From NCBI GenBank assembly GCA_000733355.1, contig JNVV01000011.1:424679-488678 (forward strand): a stretch of 64,000 nucleotides of DNA, given 5' to 3'. The first letter of the stretch is position 1, and each line of letters begins with the position of its first letter. Made by a program: the position numbers and the translations under genes. Positions 37,697 through 46,196 of the stretch are shown piece after piece. This DNA is from Falciphora oryzae. Lineage: Eukaryota; Ascomycota; Sordariomycetes; Magnaporthales; Magnaporthaceae. Below the pieces are notes generated by a model, which was given only the letters and a program-made list of their open reading frames with translations, searched no databases and was not told where the DNA came from.

Positions 37697-37926
37697 GGAG
37701 GGTTGTTACCTTTTTTTTTTCTCCTTTGTCTGCTTGTTTAGGGGCATCGGTTGGACATAGAGGGCGTGCGAATCACATCTACATCCCTGCCAGGCTCAAT
37801 ACAGAGCGTCATTATGTTATCGACGTCTCAACCCTTCGAACCCCGAAGGGCTCTGTTTTTTCTTTCTTTATTTTTGCTTCATGCTATTTACGAACTACTA
37901 TCTAGAGCACAGCGGACGGTATCCTG

Positions 37927-39993
37927 CTAGGAATCACCTGCTGCTATCACCGCCGCGGCCAGCTTGCGGGCCTTGATGACGCTCCTCCAGTTCTCGGTGC
38001 CGGCCAGCTCCGCCGCGTTGGCGAAGCCCTTGCTCTGCGCCCACTTGTCGTTGACCTCCTCGGGTGTCGCCTGCATCTGCCTCTTGGCCAGCGGCGTGTA
38101 GGTCCCTATTAGGTGGGGCCCGTCGCCTCCCTCGAACGCCTTCTTGCCGCGCTGCTGATGCTGCTGCTTTGCCTTCTTGTTCGAGCTGCCGCTGCCGCCC
38201 TTTAGTGCCGCTGCCGCCTCCACCGCCGCCGCCGACGCGGCCACGGCGCGCACGGGATCCGTCAGCTTGGTGACGCGGTCGAGGAGCCGGTTGGCCAGCA
38301 GCTCGTCCATCTTGCGGCCGCGCCAGACCTCCCAGAGGCCGTCGACGAGCCCCTTTGGCCCGTGCAGGTCGCCCAGCTCGCCGTCCTCGCCCGCGTAGAC
38401 CCAGTCCAGGTCCGGGCCCGGCTCGACCGCCTCCGAGGACTCGGCGCCGCCCTCGCTGCCGGGCGGCGGCCGGCCAAAGAGGCAGTCCCACAGGACCAGG
38501 GGCGTGTCCGAGGCTAGGTGGTAGTTGGGCCTGCCTGGGTACCGGGACACGTCGAGCAGGTCCGCTACGACCGAGGGCGTCTCGAGCCCCTGGCCGACCA
38601 GGAAGAGCACGGCGACCATGTGGCGGATCTGGTGCCACAGGAAGGCGGTGCCGCGCACATGAAAGTAGTACACCCTGGGCCTCCGCGGGTCCACTGCCGA
38701 GGTGTCGCCGCTAACGCTGCCTTGTCCCGGCAGGAACTCGGGCCGGTCTAGGTACGGCAGGGCCGAGGTGACGTCAGGCACCTCGACGATGTCGGCTTCG
38801 AGCACACGCCGCTCGAAGTTGTTGATCTGCTTGCCGGGGTCGATCTTGCAGAAGTTGCGGAAGTCGTGCAAGCCCTCAAAATAGCGCGCGGCCTCCCGCA
38901 TGGCCTCGATGTCGAGGTAGCCGTCCTTGATGTGACGGCTAGAAGGCGAAGACGAAGGCATGCCCCCCAGCACTGACGGCATGGGTGTGAAAGCGGGTTG
39001 CGTGAAGAAGTAGCGGTACTGGCGTTCACGGCACGAAAAGCGCGCCGAGAAGCCCGGCGGCGGCGTCGGGCACCAGGCGAGCGCCCGGATGTCGGGCGGC
39101 AGTGTGCGATTTAGGAGCTTGCAGTACTTGATTTCGTCAGCGACGGGGTAGGGCGTCTCATCGTTGTTGTCGTCGTCTTCCTGTTGCTTCTCCTCCTCTC
39201 CCGTAGCCTCAGGCGCCTCTGGCTCAGCAGCTACAGCGACGGCGGCTCCATCGCCCGACTCGGCTGGCGAGCCGGTGGCCTGCTGCTGCTGCTGCTGCTG
39301 CTGCCTCCTGGCTCTCGGGACGGGGCGGTTGCTGCGGACGCGCAGGGCGACGACCTGGCCAAAGGCGCTGACGCCGCGGTCGGTGCGGCCGCACTTTGAG
39401 TACTCGCACGAGGCGAAGTCGACCTCGTCCGGCCCCAGCTCAGGGAACACCAGGCAGGTCTTGACCAGGGCCTTCCAGAGCTCCTCCTCGACGGTGGGCA
39501 GCCGGCCGTTAGCCTGGTACTCGAAGCCGTTGTAGTTGCCGCCCAGGTAGGCCAGCTTGAGCGCGATGAAACGCGTCGAGTAGTTGGACGGGTCCGCGGC
39601 CTTGCGCTTCTTAGACGAGTTTGCTTGTGCTTGTGCCTGTGCCTGTGCCGTTGGCGCTGTCGTCTGCCCTTGCTGCTCCTGAGTGGGGGACGAAGCAGGG
39701 GCTACGGACGAAGCAAGCACGGTAGTGGTGCTTTGCTGGGCTTGCTTCTCGAGCTGCTGCTCCAGGAGCTTGATGCGCCGGATCAGGCTCTCCTTGGTCC
39801 AGCGATCATAGTTGCCCTTTTCACTGGCCATGGTAGTGGGAGTGAAGTGACGCGCCCAGGCGGGGGGTCGAGCGCCCAGGGCACCCAGGTTTGTTGTGGA
39901 TGCGACGAGGGGTTGCGGCTGGAAGCCCTGCAACACTCGCGATGTGGTTTTGTGCCAGCGCCAGTTGTGCAAGACCCCGGGCGTTGGCCTCAT
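37927..39993 (-). CDS. PUS3: tRNA pseudouridine synthase Pus3/Deg1 (positions 38/39)
   Basis: A single exon of 688 codons reads from the first ATG at 39993. A second in-frame ATG at 39831 (Met55, MASEKGNYDRWTKESL) has the better start context (ACC before, G after) and matches the usual fungal start. The TruA-type catalytic domain spans about residues 140-520. It contains KCGRTDRGVSAFGQ with the catalytic Asp205, CRERQYRYFF, the FEGLHDFRNFCK segment and FLWHQIRHMVAVLF. Pus3 isomerises uridine 38 and 39 in the anticodon arm of tRNAs. An acidic, Gln-rich insert (about residues 230-280) interrupts the domain, and a helical C-terminal extension contains a Lys/Gln tract. The 54 residues before Met55 are Arg/His-rich and have no acidic residue, like a mitochondrial presequence. 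The gene is divergent from the Rho-like gene, with starts 490 bases apart. Confidence 0.92.
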   Translation of the reverse strand: MRPTPGVLHNWRWHKTTSRVLQGFQPQPLVASTTNLGALGARPPAWARHFTPTTMASEKGNYDRWTKESLIRRIKLLEQQLEKQAQQSTTTVLASSVAPASSPTQEQQGQTTAPTAQAQAQAQANSSKKRKAADPSNYSTRFIALKLAYLGGNYNGFEYQANGRLPTVEEELWKALVKTCLVFPELGPDEVDFASCEYSKCGRTDRGVSAFGQVVALRVRSNRPVPRARRQQQQQQQQATGSPAESGDGAAVAVAAEPEAPEATGEEEKQQEDDDNNDETPYPVADEIKYCKLLNRTLPPDIRALAWCPTPPPGFSARFSCRERQYRYFFTQPAFTPMPSVLGGMPSSSPSSRHIKDGYLDIEAMREAARYFEGLHDFRNFCKIDPGKQINNFERRVLEADIVEVPDVTSALPYLDRPEFLPGQGSVSGDTSAVDPRRPRVYYFHVRGTAFLWHQIRHMVAVLFLVGQGLETPSVVADLLDVSRYPGRPNYHLASDTPLVLWDCLFGRPPPGSEGGAESSEAVEPGPDLDWVYAGEDGELGDLHGPKGLVDGLWEVWRGRKMDELLANRLLDRVTKLTDPVRAVAASAAAVEAAAALKGGSGSSNKKAKQQHQQRGKKAFEGGDGPHLIGTYTPLAKRQMQATPEEVNDKWAQSKGFANAAELAGTENWRSVIKARKLAAAVIAAGDS

Positions 39994-40483
39994 AACACCA
40001 CGGAAAAAGCCTTGCGAGGCTGTTAGGGCGCACCGTAAATCACCTGGCTCACAGCTGTTTTGTCAAACCAAACGCCCGATGCCTCCTGACATCTTTAGGA
40101 GTCGCGTTTTGAGGAGCAAGCAAAAAATTGCCTGTCATTCTCTCTTTGGGCGTCACATCCGAAGCGGCCCCATGATTGAGTCGTTATCGATAACAAACTG
40201 CACCTCCGAGCCAGCGCATGGGGTCATTGGAGCAGGGGACCAGCCAGGCCGTTCCGGGGCCCGGGGCGCCAAAAGCAAGCCCAACAGCAGCTAGTGACAT
40301 GCGTTATTTAGGTAATCGAGTATCCCACGCCCCTGGATTGGGTTCACGCCCATCTGATAAGAAGCCCCCGAGTCCTCGCTGAAGCCATCATTCTGTCTCG
40401 ACGGACGAGTTTGAAACAAGATATTTTATTCAAGGCCTGATCCTCATCATCTCCGACGGTTCTAGACGACACCGGGCACCAAT
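39994..40483. promoter_or_regulatory. Bidirectional promoter of PUS3 and the Rho-like gene
   Basis: Only 490 bases separate the first ATG codons of two divergent genes, so both promoters must lie here. The perfect 12-base palindrome GTTATCGATAAC (40183-40194) contains two overlapping inverted GATA cores (TTATC and GATAA), as bound by fungal GATA factors. No coding gene is supported inside. Confidence 0.6.
40183..40194. promoter_or_regulatory. Palindromic double GATA motif
   Basis: GTTATCGATAAC is a perfect palindrome carrying WGATAR-type cores on both strands, roughly midway in the divergent PUS3/Rho-like promoter. In filamentous fungi such pairs can bind nitrogen, light or iron GATA regulators. 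A chance occurrence cannot be excluded. Confidence 0.35.
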
Positions 40484-41288
40484 ATGGAAGAGCACACCAT
40501 CACAATACTGCTGCTTGGAGACGAGAATGTGGGGAAATCGACCTTCCTCTCGTATGTCGCTTGTCATGCTCAAAACTGCGACATTTGTGTTTCCCTGACT
40601 CCATATCCGCTCTCCGATATCCTCTAACGATGTCTCTCTTGCAAACCAAAGACGCATTAGCCGGGGGAAGGATAGGCTGCAGGGGAGGGCTGATATTAGC
40701 CTCCTGCGCGACTCCGACCAGCCCTTCGTTTTCGAGCTGCGATCTAGAAAGGGTGTCTATAGCATAGAGTTGCACGACACGTCGGGCCCACACGACTGGC
40801 ACCTCCTCCGCCCGGATGTTGTTGCCATCTGCTACGACATCAGCCAACGCCTTAGCCTCATCAATATGCAGAGGGTGGTGAGTAGCTGATTATATCTTTC
40901 CCCCGTGCCAAATGTGTCTGCGATCGTTCCAGATCTGAGAGACAAAGAAAGGAACAAAGTCAGGCACTGACATCTATCCCTATTTCCTCCGCGACTCATC
41001 CAACAGTGGATCAAGGAGGTGAGGTCGACGTTCCCTGATGGGGATTCCCTCCCGATCCTCGTGCTGGGCCTCAAGCGAGACCTGAGGTCGGAGGACGATC
41101 CAAACGGCATTATATACCCACAGGAGGCATACAGGATCGCGCAGGAGATGAGGGCGGACAAGTACATGGAGTGCTCGGCCGTGACGGGCGAGCTGCTGAG
41201 CGAGACGTTCGAGGACGTCTACATGACCGCGGTCAAGACGACGACAGACCAGGGCGGGCAGAGCGAGGGAGGATGCGCCATAATGTGA
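40484..41288 (+). CDS. Atypical Rho-like small GTPase
   Basis: Three exons, 40484-40551, 40652-40877 and 41007-41288, give 191 residues. The start MEEHTITILLLGDENVGKST holds the P-loop GxxxxGKS at residues 12-19. A QPFVFEL segment stands where Rho proteins have PTVFENY (switch I). DTSGPHDW is the G3 motif, GLKRDLR the G4 motif and ECSAVTGE the G5 motif. WIKEVRSTFPDG after the second intron is the Rho pattern (W...E..). The C terminus CAIM is a CAAX box, so the protein is probably prenylated and membrane-bound. Several key residues differ from Rho: Glu14 in place of the P-loop Gly, Phe in place of the switch I Thr, and Pro in place of the catalytic Gln. Length is normal and no Rho insert helix is obvious. 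Likely a switch-defective regulator, as in Rnd proteins; the partner is unknown. Confidence 0.85.
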
Positions 41289-41315
41289 AGGGATAAAGAA
41301 AGAGATGGCGTCGTC

Positions 41316-41879
41316 TTATGCTCCCCGTCCGTTCTCGACGGACTCGGCGACCTGCTCTTCTCCCTCTTCGCCTCCCTCCTCGCCATCGGCACGCGGGAAG
41401 GAGCCCAGGACTTCGACGACGATGCCGAGCATGCGGGACTGCTGGTCGGCCGAGTAGCGCTCAGCCATCTCCTCAACGCACACGTACAGTCCTGGCAGCT
41501 CGGTCGGGCGCAGGTTGACGATCATGAGCACCTCGCCCTTGGAGAGGCCAAACTCAGCGAGCCGCTCAACCAGTGAGGCGATGCTGTCCTGGTCATAGGT
41601 AGACGGCTGCTGGCTGAGGGGGTTTGGATATGTTTGGCAATATTGCACCACCTTTTTTTTTTTGTTTGTATCCATATCAATGCCTTGTGTCAGCGGTTCG
41701 TGTCTGATAACCGGTTGGGCCGTGAGTTTACGTACATCTTTGGTCACAATCTGGTAGTTCTTGGGAGGTCGTCGGTGGTCCTTTTTCTGCCGCTCAGCGA
41801 AGCGAGCCTTGGACTCGACGAGGTGGGTGTAGACCTCGTAGTTACTCAGAACGGCGTTTTGCGACTCGAGGATCTTCAT
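41316..41879 (-). CDS. RNA polymerase III subunit Rpc9/Rpc17
   Basis: Two exons, 41879-41736 and 41651-41316, give 159 residues. The start MKILESQNAVLSNYEVYTHL is the signature of Rpc17/CRCP. After the intron come VVQYCQTYPNPLSQQP, then FGLSKGEVLMIVNLRPTELP and VEEMAERYSADQQSRML, the HRDC-like domain that pairs with Rpc25 in the polymerase III stalk. The stalk recruits TFIIIB and opens promoters at tRNA and 5S genes. The 84-base intron (41735-41652) has a GTACGT donor and a CTGAC branch-point-like motif. It is in phase and has no stop codon, so its retention would add 28 residues; the family alignment shows it is an intron. The acidic C-terminal tail is typical. The stop codon lies 27 bases from that of the convergent Rho-like gene. 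Confidence 0.88.
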   Translation of the reverse strand: MKILESQNAVLSNYEVYTHLVESKARFAERQKKDHRRPPKNYQIVTKDVRKLTAQPVIRHEPLTQGIDMDTNKKKKVVQYCQTYPNPLSQQPSTYDQDSIASLVERLAEFGLSKGEVLMIVNLRPTELPGLYVCVEEMAERYSADQQSRMLGIVVEVLGSFPRADGEEGGEEGEEQVAESVENGRGA

Positions 41880-43154
41880 TGCTGCGGGAGATGGCTGAGA
41901 AGAGAATCAAATTCCCAGGTGAGTAAAAGCGTGTTGTGGTACCGTTTCGGTGGAGAGAAATTGGGGCGAGACCATGGGCGGAAAATGAAGCTTTCTGTTA
42001 GGCGCCAGGGCGCGCATCACATCACCAAGCAAAAGAAAAGAAAAGAAAAGTCGCCGCCATCAATTGATAGAGCACGCGCCAACCCCCACCTGCACTGCAC
42101 CTAACCAACGCAAGCGCGGGCCGCCCGTCATCAGGCTGCAAGCAGAGCCCTGAGCTAAGATCAGCACGCTGAAAGCCCCGCGCACGGCCAATCACATGCA
42201 GCGTCCCACATGGGACCCCGGATCGGAGGGGCGGTTTCGAAGGCAAAGAAATTTTTCTTTCTTCTCGAAATTTAGCTTCCTGGGCTGGGAGCCACCCAGC
42301 AAGCGAGACGAGCCTCCCCCGCCGCCGCTGGACGGCTTCTGCCTCTCCCTAATGACTGACTGACTCCATCCCTCGCCCTGCCTGCACCGCCCTCAATTCG
42401 CGCTCCTGCTCCAGAGCCTCGACTTTTTTTCTGCCAGCCTTTTCTGCCAGCCTCCCTTGCTCCGCCAAAAGCACCCAGCACAATGCCTCCTCTCTAACAC
42501 CAGACACAAAGACGAGAGTCTGCTCTTCTGGGTCTCTCTGGAGTGACCAAATCAGCCCTACTACTCGCACACCCTCGGCGTCAGCCGAGCTCGCCCAGTG
42601 TTTCGGCCGCCGCTTCACGACTCGGGAGAAATTTTCGGGTGCCACAAGGCAGCGCGAAATCGGCTCGACCCGCTTGAGAGTCCAGACAAATTGACGGAGA
42701 AAGACGGCGGGACGGTGACAAAAGCAACAGCAATTGGCACGGCAAAACGCTTCGCGGAGGCTCGCTCCAAAGCAGAATCTTCTGCCTGACGTCTGTCCTT
42801 TCGCCCGAGCTCAACGACGAAGCCGGACCCAAGCAGCGGAGTCTGATTCACCGGAGTCTCTAAAGAGCCTTGGCTTCTCCGAGGCCGCACGCTCCGCTCT
42901 CGCACGGCGCCCCCGACACGAAGCTTGCTTCTCCAAATCCCAATTTTTTTTTTTTTTTTTTTGTTGCTTTCCCCCCTCGTTTTCGCTTCCCATTCGCTCC
43001 AGCGAGCTCAGGCACGCCACCATCAGCCTTTGCCAAGGGTAGTCGGAGTACCATTCGACCCGAGGTTATCTCGCGTCAACACCGCTGCCGACCTTCCTCG
43101 CTACCGCTTCGAGCTTCTCGCTTGTGAAGCGCAGGCCGCGCTGATCCCGCAACC
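41880..43154. promoter_or_regulatory. Divergent promoter region of RPC9 and PRS
   Basis: The 1.3-kb stretch between two divergent starts holds no supported gene. An (AAAAG)4 repeat lies at 42031-42050 on the RPC9 side. A T18 run at 42945-42962 followed by CCCCCC-TCG pyrimidine-rich sequence lies about 190 bases before the PRS start, as expected for a core promoter or leader of a well-expressed gene. Confidence 0.55.
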
Positions 43155-44638
43155 ATGGTTCGCAACATCGTCGTCCTCGGCGGAAACTCGCATCCGCAGC
43201 TGGTCGACGAAGTCTGCGCCATCCTCGGCATCCCTGCCTGCAATCGCATCCTGTCCAAGTTCGAGGTCGGCGAGAGCCGCTGCGAGATTAAGGACTCGGT
43301 CCGCGGCAAAGATGTCTACATCATCCAGTCCGGAGGCGGCAAGATCAACGACCACTTCATCGAGCTCTGTATCAGTGCGTGCTCCCTGCCCGCGCCCTCC
43401 CCTTGCTCCTCCCTGCTGCTCAGAGGTCTGACTTCCTTGCACAGTGATCTCGGCCTGCAAGACAGGGTAAGCTGCTCTCCCTGCCCTCTTGATGTCTCTT
43501 AACCGCCAACAGGCTGGCTGACTGGTCCGTTGCATTTTTCTGCAGATCTGCGAAGCGCGTGACGGCTGTTCTGCCCTTATTTCCCTACTCCCGCCAGCCC
43601 GACCTTCCATACAACAAGTCGGGCGCGCCTCTGTCGAAACCTACTGGCGACCCGAGCAAGAAGGAGTACACGTTTGAAAGTGTCCCGGCAACCCCCGCAC
43701 CCAACATTCCCAAGACAGCTGGGCTCACGAACGGTGTCGATATTACCCACATGCTGCGGGAAAGCTCATACACCAACGGCAACGCTCCGGCTTCCCCGAG
43801 GCCCACGGCAACCCCCGCAGACCAGTACTTTGCGAAGCAGGACACAAATGGCATCAACGGCCGGGTCCCCAACCACCAGGCGCAAAAATCTTCGACCTCG
43901 TCCCTCGTCCGGGCCTACACCACCCACGATTACGAGAACCCCTCCTTCATCAACCACTTCCAGGCTCGTCCCGGCTATAAGCAGTGGGTGGCACAAGCCG
44001 GTACCCTGGTTGCCAACCTGCTCAGCTGTGCCGGCGCCGACGGCATCATCACTCTAGAGCTTCACGACCACCAGTACCAGGGATTCTTCGACATCCCCGT
44101 TGACAATCTGTACGGGAAGCCCCTGCTGCAGCGCTACATAACATCCAACATCCCGAACTACAAGGAGGCCGTCATCGTCAGCCCAGATGCCGGTGGAGCC
44201 AAGCGGGCAACAGCTATTGCCGACAGCCTGGGCATGGACTTCGCGCTGATCCACAAGGAGCGCCGGGCGACAAAGATCTCGGAAACACAGACCGCGACCA
44301 TGATGCTGGTCGGCAACGTGACGGGCCGGGTGTGCATCTTGGTGGACGACCTGTGCGACACGGGCAACACCATCACGCGCGCTGCCAAGCTGCTTAAGAA
44401 CCGCGGCGCCACGTACATCTATGCGTTGCTGACGCACGGCGTCATGAGTGGTGAGGCGATTCCCCGAATCAACGCCTCCGCCATCGACAAGGTGATCGTG
44501 ACGAACTCGGTCCCACAGGCCGAGCACAAGGCCCTGTGCCCTAAGCTCGAGGTTCTGTCGATATCGCCCGTCTTCGCCGAGGCGATCCGCCGCGTCCATC
44601 ACGGCGAGTCTATCAGTGTCTTGTTTCAGTATGACTGA
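43155..44638 (+). CDS. Ribose-phosphate pyrophosphokinase (PRPP synthetase) with long insert
   Basis: Three exons, 43155-43374, 43445-43466 and 43546-44638, give 444 residues. The N-terminal domain opens MVRNIVVLGGNSHPQL and has FEVGESRCEIKDSVRGKDVY. The C-terminal domain has QGFFDIPVDNLYGKP, VIVSPDAGGAKRA and the PRPP-binding loop VDDLCDTGNTI. The enzyme transfers pyrophosphate from ATP to ribose 5-phosphate, giving PRPP for purine, pyrimidine, His and Trp synthesis. A non-homologous insert of about 110 residues (roughly 100-215, Ser/Pro/Asn-rich) follows the PYSRQ motif. Such inserts are known in yeast Prs1 and Prs5, which work in hetero-oligomers and link PRPP supply to cell-wall signalling. 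The canonical ATP-loop and HxH metal site are altered (ELHDHQYQG), so this is best seen as the Prs1-like subunit. The middle exon is only 22 bases. Confidence 0.9.
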
Positions 44639-46196
44639 GCGAGATACCCCAAGACTTCCCGCCCACCTCGATATCCTCCACAGATCCATCATGACGGGGT
44701 GCATCATTCCACACCCTTTGCATCCCTTCATGCACCTCCAAGATCTCACATCAGAAAAAAAATATATCGCATAACACACCTGGCGGCGGCGTTTCGACCT
44801 GGCTGTCATTTCCTGCTTATTGGCTTGGTTTCATTTTCTTGAAAAGTGGCGGTATACTGCTGCGCTGAAAACAAGAAAGAAAGGTCGCATCATAGCATTT
44901 GTTGCATTTTGTTGGAGGAAACAGTCCGGACTTTGTGGGGAGCCTTTTTTCAGCGTCACACGGCGAGGCTCAACCAGCGATGGTCGTATACAGACTTTCA
45001 GTGACCATCCTCCACTATCTTCCTCGTTGTTTTATGGCCCTGCTCCGGAGTTGGTTTCATAACTGCCTAGAGCTATCGGTATAGAGGAGGTACCTTGTTT
45101 TGCTTGTTTTCCTCTGGTTTTTCTCTTTCCTGTTGTCTGTCCTTACCCGTCGCAACGAACGAACGCTCCCCTGGATGGATACCTAGAAATGGCTCTAGCA
45201 GCCTTCTCTCGGGGTCCTACGTGCGCATGAAACGAAACGAGACGACGCATTCGATACACCAAGTGGCCGCAGCCTGTGGTCCTCCAGCAAGGTGTGCTTG
45301 ACCCCGAGGACTGCGCCGTCTTGGGGGCACGAAAGCCCGCCACCGTGTGAGACAACGACTCGAGGTCTCTGCGGCTTATTCTCTGGAATCGAAACCGGAC
45401 GTCCCGCATCGGCCGAGGACGGGTCTTGAGGGGACAGCCTTGCCCGATGGCTGCCAAGCGAGTAGCTGTCTCCAGACGAGGACAAGAAGGTGGTGTCCTG
45501 CTTTTGCTATACATACGTAAAATCACATGCTTATCTCCCATGTCTCAAAATCTACGCACGTAGACCCGGGACGGAGCCGTAGGAGTGAAAATGTTTTTTT
45601 TTTTCTTCAAGGTGAGGGCTATTTCTACCCGGCCGGGGGCGGCATCAGCGCTCTCCAGTCGTGTTCACATTCTCAGATTAAATGGAAGGTTTTGTTGCTA
45701 TAAGTCTAGATTTCAAAAACTCGATAGATGAACAGACCACCCATCACGTTATTGATATCTGATGAGCCTAGCGACTCATGATATTTTACTCTTGTTCATG
45801 CCTTGATGTTTAGTTTTGTATCGGGTATAGCCCTTGTCTACGTATCTTTGTTACTTGTCTAGACCACTAGAGTGCAACCAGCCCAAGTCCCACTGGTACA
45901 GGGGGTGGCTAAGCCTGCGGAGAGCTATGAACCCGACATTTAGATGCACCGCTGAGATCATCAAGGGGAAGAAAGATGCCGAATGAGTTTCTGTATGCCA
46001 TGGTTCCGTTTTCCCCGTCGCTTCCTCGGCCCTGAGAAGTTCTCGACTGGTTTCCTTCCCTCTCGCCCCCGCTAATGTTTTTCTCCTCCTTGGTCCCTGT
46101 CATAAACAATTCTAATCTCGCGGTCTGTATGTGCTTGTCTTTACGAATAGGCACACGGCAATGGCTGGCAAGGGCGCCTCACGTCTCTCTCTCTCA
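44639..46196. other. Intergenic between convergent PRS and PARP/E2 genes
   Basis: About 1.56 kb between two stop codons. It should contain both 3' untranslated regions; AT-rich stretches follow the PRS stop and precede 46190. The open frames present (for example 45143-45541 on the minus strand) match no family. No terminator motif or RNA gene was recognised. Confidence 0.5.

Noticed and set aside
41316..41879. RPC9 as a single 187-codon exon
   Set aside because: The 84-base interval has splice signals, and its 28 residues are absent from the family pattern; the two-exon model restores the usual sequence.
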